This document shows, piece by piece, positions 18,248 to 25,667 of a stretch of DNA of 64,000 nucleotides (the first letter of the stretch is position 1; every line of letters starts with the position of its first letter). The notes below the pieces were generated by a model. That model searched no databases, was not told where the DNA came from, and worked only from the letters and a program-made list of their open reading frames with translations. The DNA comes from Micromonospora terminaliae (lineage in GTDB: Bacteria > Actinomycetota > Actinomycetes > Mycobacteriales > Micromonosporaceae), in NCBI RefSeq assembly GCF_009671205.1, contig NZ_CP045309.1:248001-312000 (forward strand). The letters are read 5' to 3'. The position numbers and the translations under genes were made by a program.

Positions 18248-19069
18248 ATGATCGAACAGGTGGACGTGGACCGCGCCGTGAAGGCCCGGCACCGGCAGAT
18301 GTGGGCCCTCGGCAGCTACGCCGCGGTCGCCGCGGAGGTCATTCCGGAGCTGGGGACGACCCTGGTGCGGGCGGCGGGCGTCGGCCCCGGCGACCGGGTG
18401 CTGGACGTCGCGGCCGGTACCGGGAACGCGGCCATCCCCGCGGCCCTGGCCGGCGCCCGGGTGGTGGCCAGCGACCTGACCCCCGAGCTGCTGGAGATCG
18501 GGCGGGCGCTGGCCGCCGAGCGTGGCGCGGAGCTGGAGTGGCAGGAGGCCGACGCCGAGGCGCTCCCGTACGCCGACGGGGAGTTCGACCGGGTGCTGTC
18601 CTGCGTGGGTGTGATGTTCGCGCCCCGGCACCGGGCCGCCGCCGACGAACTGGTGCGGGTGTGCCGGCCGGGCGGCACGATCGCCCTGGCCAGTTGGACG
18701 CCGGAGGGGTTCATCGGGCAGATGTTCGCCGCCATGAAGCCGTACGCGCCCCCGCCGCCGCCCGGCGCGCAGCCGCCCCCGCTCTGGGGCGACGAGGAGC
18801 ATGTCCGCGCCCTGCTCGGTGACCGGGTCGCCGATCTCGTGCTGCGCCGCGCGGTGGTCACCGTGGACCGGTTCGCCACCGCGGAGGAGTTCCGCGACTA
18901 CTTCAAGGCCCACTACGGGCCGACGATCGCGGTGTACCGGGCCGTGGCCGAGGATCCCGAGCGGGTGGCCGCGCTCGACGGCGACCTCGCGGACCTGGCC
19001 CGGCGGCATCTCGACGCCGGGGTGATGCGCTGGGAGTACCTGCTGGTCACCGCCCGCCGGGGCGGCTGA
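18248..19069 (+). CDS. Class I SAM-dependent methyltransferase
   Basis: A 273-residue methyltransferase of the UbiE/Methyltransf_11 type. Motif I is VLDVAAGTGNAAIPAA (residues about 50-65), with ASDLTPELLEIG as the acidic loop, EADAEALPYADGEFD as the adenine-contacting segment, and LVRVCRPGGTIAL as motif III. The substrate is unknown. ATG 18248 is preceded by AGAGGAG. A minus-strand HxlR regulator diverges from it with a 119-bp gap that includes a second TAGCGT box near 18212, so HxlR may control it. Confidence 0.85.
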   Translation: MIEQVDVDRAVKARHRQMWALGSYAAVAAEVIPELGTTLVRAAGVGPGDRVLDVAAGTGNAAIPAALAGARVVASDLTPELLEIGRALAAERGAELEWQEADAEALPYADGEFDRVLSCVGVMFAPRHRAAADELVRVCRPGGTIALASWTPEGFIGQMFAAMKPYAPPPPPGAQPPPLWGDEEHVRALLGDRVADLVLRRAVVTVDRFATAEEFRDYFKAHYGPTIAVYRAVAEDPERVAALDGDLADLARRHLDAGVMRWEYLLVTARRGG

Positions 19070-19075
19070 CGGCGA

Positions 19076-19116
19076 CGCCGGCCGGGGTGGCGGTCCCGTG
19101 CCCACCCCGGCCGGCG
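19076..19116. terminator. Bidirectional terminator, 15-bp perfect stem
   Basis: Arms 19076-19090 and 19102-19116 pair perfectly around an 11-nt loop between the converging methyltransferase and PadR genes. Confidence 0.8.
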
Positions 19117-19126
19117 AAGCGGCGGC

Positions 19127-19717
19127 TCACTCGGACTCGGCGAGGATCGCGTACAGCTTGCGCCGGGTCTCGTCGAGCACCTGGGCGGCGCGGGCCCGCT
19201 GGTCGTCGGTGCCGGTCATCATGACCTGGCGCAGTGCGTTCATGGCCTGCGCGCCGGCGTCGCGGATGTCGTGCCAGCTGTTCACGGTCTGCTCGGCGAA
19301 CTCGCCCCAGGGCGGGGTCTGCGCCGCCTCGGTGGCCTCGGCCCGCCCCTGCTCGGTGAGGGCGAACCGCTTGCGTCCGCCGTCGGAGTCGGCGGCGGCC
19401 GCGATGACCCCCTCGTCCTCCAGCAGTTGCAGGGTGGGGTAGATCGAGCCGGGGCTGGGCCGCCAGGCCCCGCCGGTCCGGGAGTCGATCTCCTGGATCA
19501 TCTCGTAGCCGTGCATCGGCCGCTCGGTGAGCAGGGCCAGCACGGCGCCGCGCACGTTGGGCCGGCGGCCGCGCCCCCGACCGCGGCCACCCCGGCCGTG
19601 GCCGTGGCCGTGCGGTCCGGGCGGGAACGGCGGCGGCCCCGGGGGTACGGGCGGGAAGCCGAAGCCCCGCATCCGCATCTCGTCGTGCACGGCGTGCATC
19701 CGTCGGTGGAAACCCAT
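19127..19717 (-). CDS. PadR-family regulator with Gly/His/Arg-rich N-terminal arm
   Basis: The 196-residue protein has a PadR winged helix starting at about residue 55 (VRGAVLALLTERPMHGYEMIQEI, then SPGSIYPTLQLLEDEGVI) and a helical C-terminal dimerisation part. The first 50 residues are unusual: Met/Arg-rich, then Pro/Gly/His (HGHGHGRGGRGRGRGRR), suggesting metal or nucleic-acid contact. ATG 19717 has AGAAGGAGAG upstream. A large dyad lies in its promoter and the MFS gene diverges from it, so autorepression and control of the pump are likely. Confidence 0.85.
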   Translation of the reverse strand: MGFHRRMHAVHDEMRMRGFGFPPVPPGPPPFPPGPHGHGHGRGGRGRGRGRRPNVRGAVLALLTERPMHGYEMIQEIDSRTGGAWRPSPGSIYPTLQLLEDEGVIAAAADSDGGRKRFALTEQGRAEATEAAQTPPWGEFAEQTVNSWHDIRDAGAQAMNALRQVMMTGTDDQRARAAQVLDETRRKLYAILAESE

Positions 19718-19745
19718 CGGGCTCTCCTTCTGTCGTCGTATCACT

Positions 19746-19788
19746 GATGCATCAACGATATATCGGCAATGCATCGTCGACAAGTCAA
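19746..19788 (-). promoter_or_regulatory. PadR promoter with overlapping concentric dyad operator
   Basis: GATGCAT (19746-19752) and ATGCATC (19769-19775) are inverted around the same centre as the palindrome CGATATATCG (19756-19765). On the minus strand TTGACT (19788-19783) and GATATA (19764-19759) form a -35/-10 pair with an 18-nt spacer. The dyad covers the -10 and most of the spacer, the expected layout for PadR autorepression. Confidence 0.7.
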
Positions 19789-19826
19789 CGCGTTGGGCGG
19801 GGCTGCAAACCGTACGTACGTCTTGC

Positions 19827-19832
19827 TAAGGT
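19827..19832 (+). promoter_or_regulatory. Leaderless-type -10 for the MFS gene
   Basis: TAAGGT is followed by 7 nt and GTG 19839, with no ribosome site between. Confidence 0.6.
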
Positions 19833-19838
19833 GTCGGC

Positions 19839-21065
19839 GTGCGCCTGCTTCCCGAACCGGGCCCGTCCCGGACTCTCGCCCTGTCCACCCTGATCAACAC
19901 CGTCGGCCGGGGCACCTGGCTCACCGCCAGCGCGCTCTTCCTCACCCGCTCGGTCGGTCTCTCGGTGGCCCAGGTCGGTCTCGGCCTCACCATCACCGCG
20001 CTGGTGAGCCTCGTGACCAGCGCACCGATGGGCTACCTGGCCGACCGGCTCGGCCCGCGCGGGCTCCAGATCACCGCCCTGCTCGCCTCCGCCGGGTTCA
20101 CGGCCGCCCTGGTGGCCGTCCGCTCCTTCGCGGGGTTCCTCGTGGTCGGCGTGCTCATGGCGGTCGCCGACTCGGCGACCCGGGGCGCCCGGGGCGCGCT
20201 GATCGCCGGCGCGGTGCCGCCGGACCAGCGGGTACGCACCCGCGCCTACCTGCGCGCGGTCACCAACGTCGGCATCTCGGTCGGCACCGTGCTGGCCGGC
20301 TTCGGCCTGGCCGCCGACACCCGCGGCGCGTACGTGGCGCTGATCCTGCTCGACTGCGCGACCTACCTGGTCGCCGCGGCGGTGCTGTTCCGGCTGCCGC
20401 CCGTGCCGCCGGTGCCGGCGCCCACCCACGGGCCGCGGCTGATCGCCCTGCGGGACCGGCCGTTCCTCGCCTTCACGGTGCTCGACGGGCTCATGTCGAT
20501 GCACTTCAGCCTCATCAACATCGCCCTGCCGCTCTGGATCGCCGGGCACACGAGCGCGCCGCGCTGGCTGATCTCCGCCTGCCTGCTGGTCAACACCGTG
20601 GTGGTGGTGCTCTTCCAGGTCCGCGCCTCCCGGGGCACCGAGGACCTCACCGGGGCCGGCCGGGCGGCCCGCCGGGCCGGCGCGGTGATCGCGGTCGCCT
20701 GCGCGCTCTTCGCGGCCGGCGGTGGCGTGCCGGTCGCGGTGGCCGTGCCGCTGCTGCTCGGTGGCGCGCTCGTGCACGTGGTGGGGGAGTTGTGGCACGC
20801 GGCGGCCGGCTGGGGCATCTCGTTCGGGCTGGCCCCGGCGCACGCGCAGGGCCAGTACCAGGGCGCGTACGGGATGGGCATGCAGCTCGGCTCGATGATC
20901 GCCCCGGTGGTGGTGACCACGCTGGCGATCGGCTGGGGCGTGCCGGGCTGGCTGCTGCTCGGCGGGCTGTTCCTGGTGCTCGGGCTGCTGGTGCCGCCGG
21001 TGGTGCGCTGGGCCGCCCGGACCCGGCCGGCCGTGGCGGAGCCGGAGCCCGTTCCGGTCGGCTGA
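19839..21065 (+). CDS. MFS transporter
   Basis: A 408-residue major facilitator with about twelve hydrophobic helices. The helix 2-3 loop motif is GYLADRLGPRGLQ (G-x-L-a-D-r-x-G), typical of drug-efflux MFS proteins. The leaderless GTG start sits 122 bp from the divergent PadR gene and near its operator. PadR-controlled efflux pumps are common, so export of a toxic compound or antibiotic is the best inference; substrate unknown. Confidence 0.85.
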   Translation: MRLLPEPGPSRTLALSTLINTVGRGTWLTASALFLTRSVGLSVAQVGLGLTITALVSLVTSAPMGYLADRLGPRGLQITALLASAGFTAALVAVRSFAGFLVVGVLMAVADSATRGARGALIAGAVPPDQRVRTRAYLRAVTNVGISVGTVLAGFGLAADTRGAYVALILLDCATYLVAAAVLFRLPPVPPVPAPTHGPRLIALRDRPFLAFTVLDGLMSMHFSLINIALPLWIAGHTSAPRWLISACLLVNTVVVVLFQVRASRGTEDLTGAGRAARRAGAVIAVACALFAAGGGVPVAVAVPLLLGGALVHVVGELWHAAAGWGISFGLAPAHAQGQYQGAYGMGMQLGSMIAPVVVTTLAIGWGVPGWLLLGGLFLVLGLLVPPVVRWAARTRPAVAEPEPVPVG

Positions 21066-21130
21066 GCCGCCACTCACCACCGATCGTCCGGCGTCTCCAG
21101 GTCGGCCCGCGCGGGCGGGGGTGCATCTGG

Positions 21131-21136
21131 CAGGCT
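21131..21136 (+). promoter_or_regulatory. Leaderless-type -10 for the GNAT/DUF4081 gene
   Basis: CAGGCT, one mismatch from TANNNT, is followed by 7 nt and GTG 21144. Confidence 0.45.
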
Positions 21137-21143
21137 GGTATCC

Positions 21144-21983
21144 GTGCTCACGGTGCCGGTACGCCAACTCGGGGAGTCGGAGCGCCGTGCGGTCGAGCGG
21201 CTGCTCGACCTCGACCCCTACGCCGGCGCGCAGGTCGCCGAGCGGGTGGCGGCGCGCGGGCTGGCCTGGTGGCGGGCCGAGGGGCGCATCCTGGGCTACG
21301 GTTCGCGCCGCAACCTGGAGTCGATCTGCTGGCTCGGCGGCAACCTGACCCCGGTGCTCGCCTCCGAGTCGGCGGTGGAGGCCTTTGCCGACCAGTTGAG
21401 TGCCGAGGAGCGGCTCTGCTCCTCGATCGTGGGCCGTGCCGACGCGGTGCTCGGGCTGTGGGACCGCCTCTCGGTGCACTGGGGGCCGGCCCGGGACGTA
21501 CGCCCCAACCAGCCCCTGCTCGCCACGGACGCCCTGCCCGCCGTGGCGCCCGACCCGGACGTGCGCCGGGTGCGCGGCAGTGAGGTCGACCGGCTCTTCC
21601 CGGCGGCGGTGGCGATGTACACCGAGGAGGTCGGGGTGTCGCCGCTCGCCGAGGACGGCGGGCGCGGCTACCGGCGGCGGGTCGGCGACCTGGTGCGCGC
21701 GGGGCGGGCCTACGCCCGGTTCGTGGACGGCAAGGTGGTCTTCAAGGCCGAGCTGGCCGTGGTCACCCGGCGCACCGCGCAGGTGCAGGGGGTCTGGGTC
21801 GCGCCGGAGTGGCGGGGCCGGGGCATCGCGACCGCCGCCATGGCGGCCGTCGTGCGGGACGCGCTGGAGCGCGTCGCTCCCACGGTGAGCCTCTACGTCA
21901 ACGACTTCAACCTGCCCGCCCGCCGGGTCTACGAGCGCTGCGGCTTCCGCCCGGTCGGCACGCTCGCCACCGTGCTGTTCTGA
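21144..21983 (+). CDS. GNAT acetyltransferase with N-terminal DUF4081 domain
   Basis: The 279-residue protein has an N-terminal DUF4081 region (about 1-125, including GRILGYGSRRNLESICWLGGN). The C-terminal GNAT domain has the acetyl-CoA loop QGVWVAPEWRGRGIATAAMA and the motif LYVNDFNLPARRVYERCGF. From memory this family corresponds to M. tuberculosis Rv2867c, which lies just after gcpE (ispG). Here the MFS/PadR/HxlR genes separate it from ispG. The substrate is not known. The gap to the ABC operon (150 bp) holds a TetR-type operator. Confidence 0.85.
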   Translation: MLTVPVRQLGESERRAVERLLDLDPYAGAQVAERVAARGLAWWRAEGRILGYGSRRNLESICWLGGNLTPVLASESAVEAFADQLSAEERLCSSIVGRADAVLGLWDRLSVHWGPARDVRPNQPLLATDALPAVAPDPDVRRVRGSEVDRLFPAAVAMYTEEVGVSPLAEDGGRGYRRRVGDLVRAGRAYARFVDGKVVFKAELAVVTRRTAQVQGVWVAPEWRGRGIATAAMAAVVRDALERVAPTVSLYVNDFNLPARRVYERCGFRPVGTLATVLF

Positions 21984-22098
21984 CGTCGCCGCTCTGCGGC
22001 AGGGCCGGTGATCACCCGCCCCGGCGGCATGGCCGGAATCACGCGACGTCGTCTTGCCTCGAACCGGACACCCGACGCTATGCTGGGCATGTTTTTGT

Positions 22099-22112
22099 AC
22101 TGACCAGTCAGT
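22099..22112 (+). promoter_or_regulatory. Candidate TetR operator upstream of the ABC-YhgE-TetR operon
   Basis: ACTGAC and GTCAGT are perfect inverted halves around CA. The core TGACCAGTCA resembles operators of TetR/QacR-type repressors. It lies 21 bp before ATG 22134, next to TAGAAG (22114-22119), a possible -10. A TetR gene closes the same operon, so autorepression is likely. Confidence 0.6.
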
Positions 22113-22133
22113 CTAGAAGTCGGGACACGTGCC

Positions 22134-22826
22134 ATGAAGATCGTCGAGGCCAGCGGGCTCGGGCTGCGCACCCGCCGCGGCTGGGTCTACCGCGACGTCG
22201 ACCTCACGGCTGAGGCCGGCGAGCTGCACGCGGTCACCGGCCCGCCGGGCAGCGGCCGCACCTCACTGCTGCTCGCCCTGGCCGGGCACTTCCCGCACAC
22301 CCACGGCGAGCTGCGCCGCCGGGGCCCGGCCGCGCTCGGGCAGGTGGCCGGGGTGCACGAGCCCGACCCCACGCTGACCGTCGCCGAGCACATCCAGGAG
22401 CGCCTGCTGCTGCTCGGGCCGGTCCCGCGCCGCCGCCGGCAGCTCGTCCCGGTCGCCGCCGTGCGGGCCCGCCGGGCCTACCGCCGCGACGCCTTCGCCG
22501 CCGCCATCGCCGGCGCCGGCTTCACCGACGCCCCGCTCGACCCCGACCGGTACGGCCGCGACCTCACCCCCGTCGAGCGGCAGGTGCTCGGACTCGTGCT
22601 GGCGAGCCTGGGCGGCCCGAACCTGATCGTCGCCGACGACGTGGACGCCGGCGCCGACGCGCCCGAACGGGCGTGGATCTGGGGCGCCCTGAACCGCCTC
22701 GCCGACCAGGGGTACGCCGTCGTCGCCAGCGCCCGCGCCGTCGAGCCGGGCGTGCGCGCGATCGCGCACCGGATCGGCGACCCGACCCTGCCCGCACCGG
22801 CCCTGACCCCCGAGGTGACCGCATGA
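22134..22826 (+). CDS. ABC-type ATP-binding protein with degenerate catalytic motifs
   Basis: The 230-residue protein has the nucleotide-binding fold of ABC ATPases, but key residues differ. The Walker A is GPPGSGRTS, with Arg42 in place of the lysine. Walker B is IVADDVD, with Asp169 replacing the catalytic glutamate. The LSGGQ signature is replaced by LTPVERQ, and no switch histidine is seen. It overlaps the YhgE gene by ATGA, so the pair are co-translated. It may bind but not hydrolyse ATP, or act as a structural partner; this needs assay. Confidence 0.75.
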   Translation: MKIVEASGLGLRTRRGWVYRDVDLTAEAGELHAVTGPPGSGRTSLLLALAGHFPHTHGELRRRGPAALGQVAGVHEPDPTLTVAEHIQERLLLLGPVPRRRRQLVPVAAVRARRAYRRDAFAAAIAGAGFTDAPLDPDRYGRDLTPVERQVLGLVLASLGGPNLIVADDVDAGADAPERAWIWGALNRLADQGYAVVASARAVEPGVRAIAHRIGDPTLPAPALTPEVTA

Positions 22827-24973
22827 GCGTCGTACGACTCGCCCTGTTCGAGCTGCGCCGGATGACCCGCGGGCGGCTGCCGCGCGCCGCGCTCGCCGTC
22901 CTCACCGTCATCCCGCTGCTCTACGGCGCCCTCTACCTCTACGCCTTCTGGGACCCGTACGGGAACCTCGACCGGATCCCCGTCGCCCTGGTCAACGCCG
23001 ACCGGCCCGCGAAGGCCAGCGACGGCAGCGAGGTGCACGCCGGCCGCGACCTCACCGACGAACTGCTCGACCGGAAGGTCTTCGGCTGGACGGTGACCGA
23101 CCCGGACGACGCCACCGACGGGCTCCGCGACGGCCGCTACCACCTGGTCTTCTCGATCCCGGCGGACTTCTCCGCCACCCTGGCCGCCAGCCCGGAGCCG
23201 GACCGGCCGGCCCGCCGCGGCGAGCTGAAGGTGGTCAACGACGACGCCACCAACTACCTCTCCGGGCTGCTCGCCCGCTCGGCGTTCAGCGAGATCCGAG
23301 CCGCCGCGGCGGAGAGCACGGCCGCGTCGTACTTCGACAAGATGCTCATCGGATTCACCGACGCCAAGGCCGAGACGGGCCGGGCCGCGGACGGCGCCGG
23401 GAAGATCCACGACGGGCTCGACACCTCGCAGCAGGGCGCCGGGCAGCTCGCCGACGGGCTGGGCACCGCCGAGGACGGCGCCGGGCAGCTCGCCAGCGGG
23501 CTGAACACGTCCGTGCAGGGCGCGACCAAGCTCGCCACCGGCCTGGACCAGCTCTACACCGGGGCCGCGCAGATCGCCGACGGCGCCAACCGGGCGGCCA
23601 CCGAAACCCGCGCCGCGGCCAAGCAGGTCGACGCCGCCGCCGACAGGTACGAGCCGCTGCTCCGGAAGAACGCGGCCGACATCGAGCGGGCCGCCACGCT
23701 GGTCGCCGAGGGCGCCCAGGCACTCGCCGGCGGTCTCGACGCGCTGCCCGCCAAGGCCGACGAGGTGGTCGGCCAGGCCGAGAAGGTGCGCGACCGGCTC
23801 GACGCGCTGGTGCGGGAGCACCCGGAACTCGCCGACGACCCGAACCTGGCCGCCGCCCGCACGGCCGCCGACCGGACGGTCGCCGCGGCCCAGGCCATGG
23901 TCAGCGCGCTCGACAAGACCGACCTCGCCGCGCTGAAGAAGCAGATGACCGAGGTCGCACGGACCGCCCGGGAGGTAGCCGCCGCCGCGCCGCACCTGGC
24001 CGACGACGTGGCCTCCGCCCGGGCCAAGGTCGACCAGCTGGCCGCCGGGCTCACCACCCTCGCCCAGGGCAGCGCGGAGCTGCGCGACGGGCTCGGCGAC
24101 GCCGCGGACGGCGCCGACCAGCTCCGCGGCGGCCTCTACCGGCTCGCCACCGGCGCCCGGCAGCTCGACGGCGGCCTGGCCCAGCTCAGCAGCGGCAGCA
24201 ACCGGCTCGCCGACGGGCTGACCAAGTTGGAGGGTGGCGCCGGGGACCTCGCCGACGGGCTCGCCGCCGGGGAGAAGAAGCTGCCCGGGTACGACGACGC
24301 GGGCAGCCGCGCCGACATCCTCGGCGACCCGGTCGGGCTGATCCGCCACTCCGACCACCCGGCCGGCTCGTACGGGGTGGGCTTCGCCCCGTACTTCCTG
24401 GCCCTGGCGCTCTGGGTCGGCGCGATGATCACTTACATGCTGCTGCGGCCGGTCAACCGGCGGCACGTGATGTCGGGCGCACCCGGCTGGCGGGTCGTGC
24501 TCGCCGGCTGGCTGCCGGCCGCGGCGATCGGGCTGGCCCAGGTCGCGGTGCTGTACACCGTGGTCACCCTGGCACTGGGCCTCGACCCGCGGCACGGACC
24601 GGCGACCTTCGGGCTGCTCGCGCTCACCTCGCTGGCGTTCACCGCCATCATGCAGCTGCTCGGGGTGGCGCTCGGCCCGGCCGGCCGGCTCGCCGCGCTG
24701 GCCCTGCTCATGCTCCAGCTCACCTCGTCCGGCGGCACCTACCCGGTGCAGACCTCGCCCGGCTTCTTCCAGGCCATCCACCCCGGGCTCCCCATGACGT
24801 ACGTGGTGGGCGGCCTCCGGCACACGATCAACGGTGGGCCGGCCGGTCCGGTGGTCACCGGGGCGCTGGTGCTGCTCGCGTTCGGCACGGGCGCCCTGGC
24901 GCTCACCGTCGGCGCGGCCCGCCGCTCCCGCCGGCTCACCCCGGCCAAACTGCACCCCGAACTGACCATGTGA
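22823..24973 (+). CDS. YhgE/Pip-domain membrane protein
   Basis: A 716-residue membrane protein with one N-terminal helix (about residues 18-38), a long extracytoplasmic region and about five C-terminal helices (from residue 523). The N-terminal part matches the YhgE/Pip domain (NLDRIPVALVNADRP). The centre contains Ala/Gly/Asp-rich hydrophobic repeats of the form GAGQLADGL, repeated at least six times, predicted as long helices. Homologues include phage infection protein and ESX-secretion-linked YueB/EsaA-like proteins. Here it is coupled to an ABC protein and a TetR, suggesting an exporter. Confidence 0.85.
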   Translation: MSVVRLALFELRRMTRGRLPRAALAVLTVIPLLYGALYLYAFWDPYGNLDRIPVALVNADRPAKASDGSEVHAGRDLTDELLDRKVFGWTVTDPDDATDGLRDGRYHLVFSIPADFSATLAASPEPDRPARRGELKVVNDDATNYLSGLLARSAFSEIRAAAAESTAASYFDKMLIGFTDAKAETGRAADGAGKIHDGLDTSQQGAGQLADGLGTAEDGAGQLASGLNTSVQGATKLATGLDQLYTGAAQIADGANRAATETRAAAKQVDAAADRYEPLLRKNAADIERAATLVAEGAQALAGGLDALPAKADEVVGQAEKVRDRLDALVREHPELADDPNLAAARTAADRTVAAAQAMVSALDKTDLAALKKQMTEVARTAREVAAAAPHLADDVASARAKVDQLAAGLTTLAQGSAELRDGLGDAADGADQLRGGLYRLATGARQLDGGLAQLSSGSNRLADGLTKLEGGAGDLADGLAAGEKKLPGYDDAGSRADILGDPVGLIRHSDHPAGSYGVGFAPYFLALALWVGAMITYMLLRPVNRRHVMSGAPGWRVVLAGWLPAAAIGLAQVAVLYTVVTLALGLDPRHGPATFGLLALTSLAFTAIMQLLGVALGPAGRLAALALLMLQLTSSGGTYPVQTSPGFFQAIHPGLPMTYVVGGLRHTINGGPAGPVVTGALVLLAFGTGALALTVGAARRSRRLTPAKLHPELTM

Positions 24974-24983
24974 GGATGGGCGG

Positions 24984-25577
24984 GTGACGGACGGACGGAC
25001 CCGCCGGCGGGAGGACACCCGGCAGCGCCTCTTCGTGGCCGCGGTGGAACTCATCGCGGAGCAGGGCTTCTCGGCCACCACGGTCGACGACATCGCGACC
25101 CGGGCCGGCGTGGCGAAGGGCACCGTCTACTACAACTTCGAATCCAAGACCGTCCTCTTCGAGGAGCTGCTGCGGCACGGCATCGGCCTGCTCACCGCCG
25201 AGTTCCGGGCCGCCGTCGCCGGGCTGCCACCGCGCGAGGCGCTGGCCGCGCTGGTGCGCGCGGAGCTGGACTACATCCGCCGCTACCGGGCCTTCGCCCA
25301 GCTCCTGCTCTCGGAGATGTGGCGCACCAACCGGGAGTGGCAGCAGACCCTGCGGCTGCTGCGCGGCGAGGCCATCGAGGTGATCGCGGAGACCGTACGC
25401 GCCGGGGTGGCCAGCGGCGACCTCCCCGCCGACCTGGACGTGCGCACGGCCAGCTCGGCGCTGTTCGGCGTCGGGCTCGTGGTGGCCGTGGACTGGCTGG
25501 TCTTCCAGCCGGACCGGCCCATCGAGGACGTGCAGGAGGCGCTGCTCGGCATCGTCCGCCGGGTCGCCCAGACGTGA
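24984..25577 (+). CDS. TetR-family repressor
   Basis: The 197-residue protein has a TetR helix-turn-helix at residues about 8-55 (TRQRLFVAAVELIAEQGFSA, TVDDIATRAGVAKGTVYYNF) and a helical ligand domain. GTG 24984 follows the YhgE stop by 10 bp, so it is the third gene of the operon. The palindrome at 22099-22112 is the probable target. An antibiotic or lipid-like inducer, exported by the neighbours, is plausible but unproven. Confidence 0.9.
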   Translation: MTDGRTRRREDTRQRLFVAAVELIAEQGFSATTVDDIATRAGVAKGTVYYNFESKTVLFEELLRHGIGLLTAEFRAAVAGLPPREALAALVRAELDYIRRYRAFAQLLLSEMWRTNREWQQTLRLLRGEAIEVIAETVRAGVASGDLPADLDVRTASSALFGVGLVVAVDWLVFQPDRPIEDVQEALLGIVRRVAQT

Positions 25578-25625
25578 CCCGGCGGCGGTAAATCGTTTGA
25601 GCCGCGAGGCCCGGCGGGGTGAGGC

Positions 25626-25642
25626 TGGGGGCACCGCCCCCA
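25626..25642 (+). terminator. Hairpin between TetR and the fused ABC exporter
   Basis: TGGGGGC pairs with GCCCCCA around a 3-nt loop, 48 bp after the TetR stop and before the ribosome site of the next gene. It may end the operon or attenuate the exporter. Confidence 0.5.
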
Positions 25643-25667
25643 CCGACCCGAGTCCGGAGGACTGTCC

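Noticed and set aside
23395..24300. Repeated GAGQLADGL segments considered as a possible tandem DNA repeat or CRISPR-like array
   Set aside because: They are in-frame helical repeats of the YhgE protein, irregular at DNA level, with no conserved spacer lengths.
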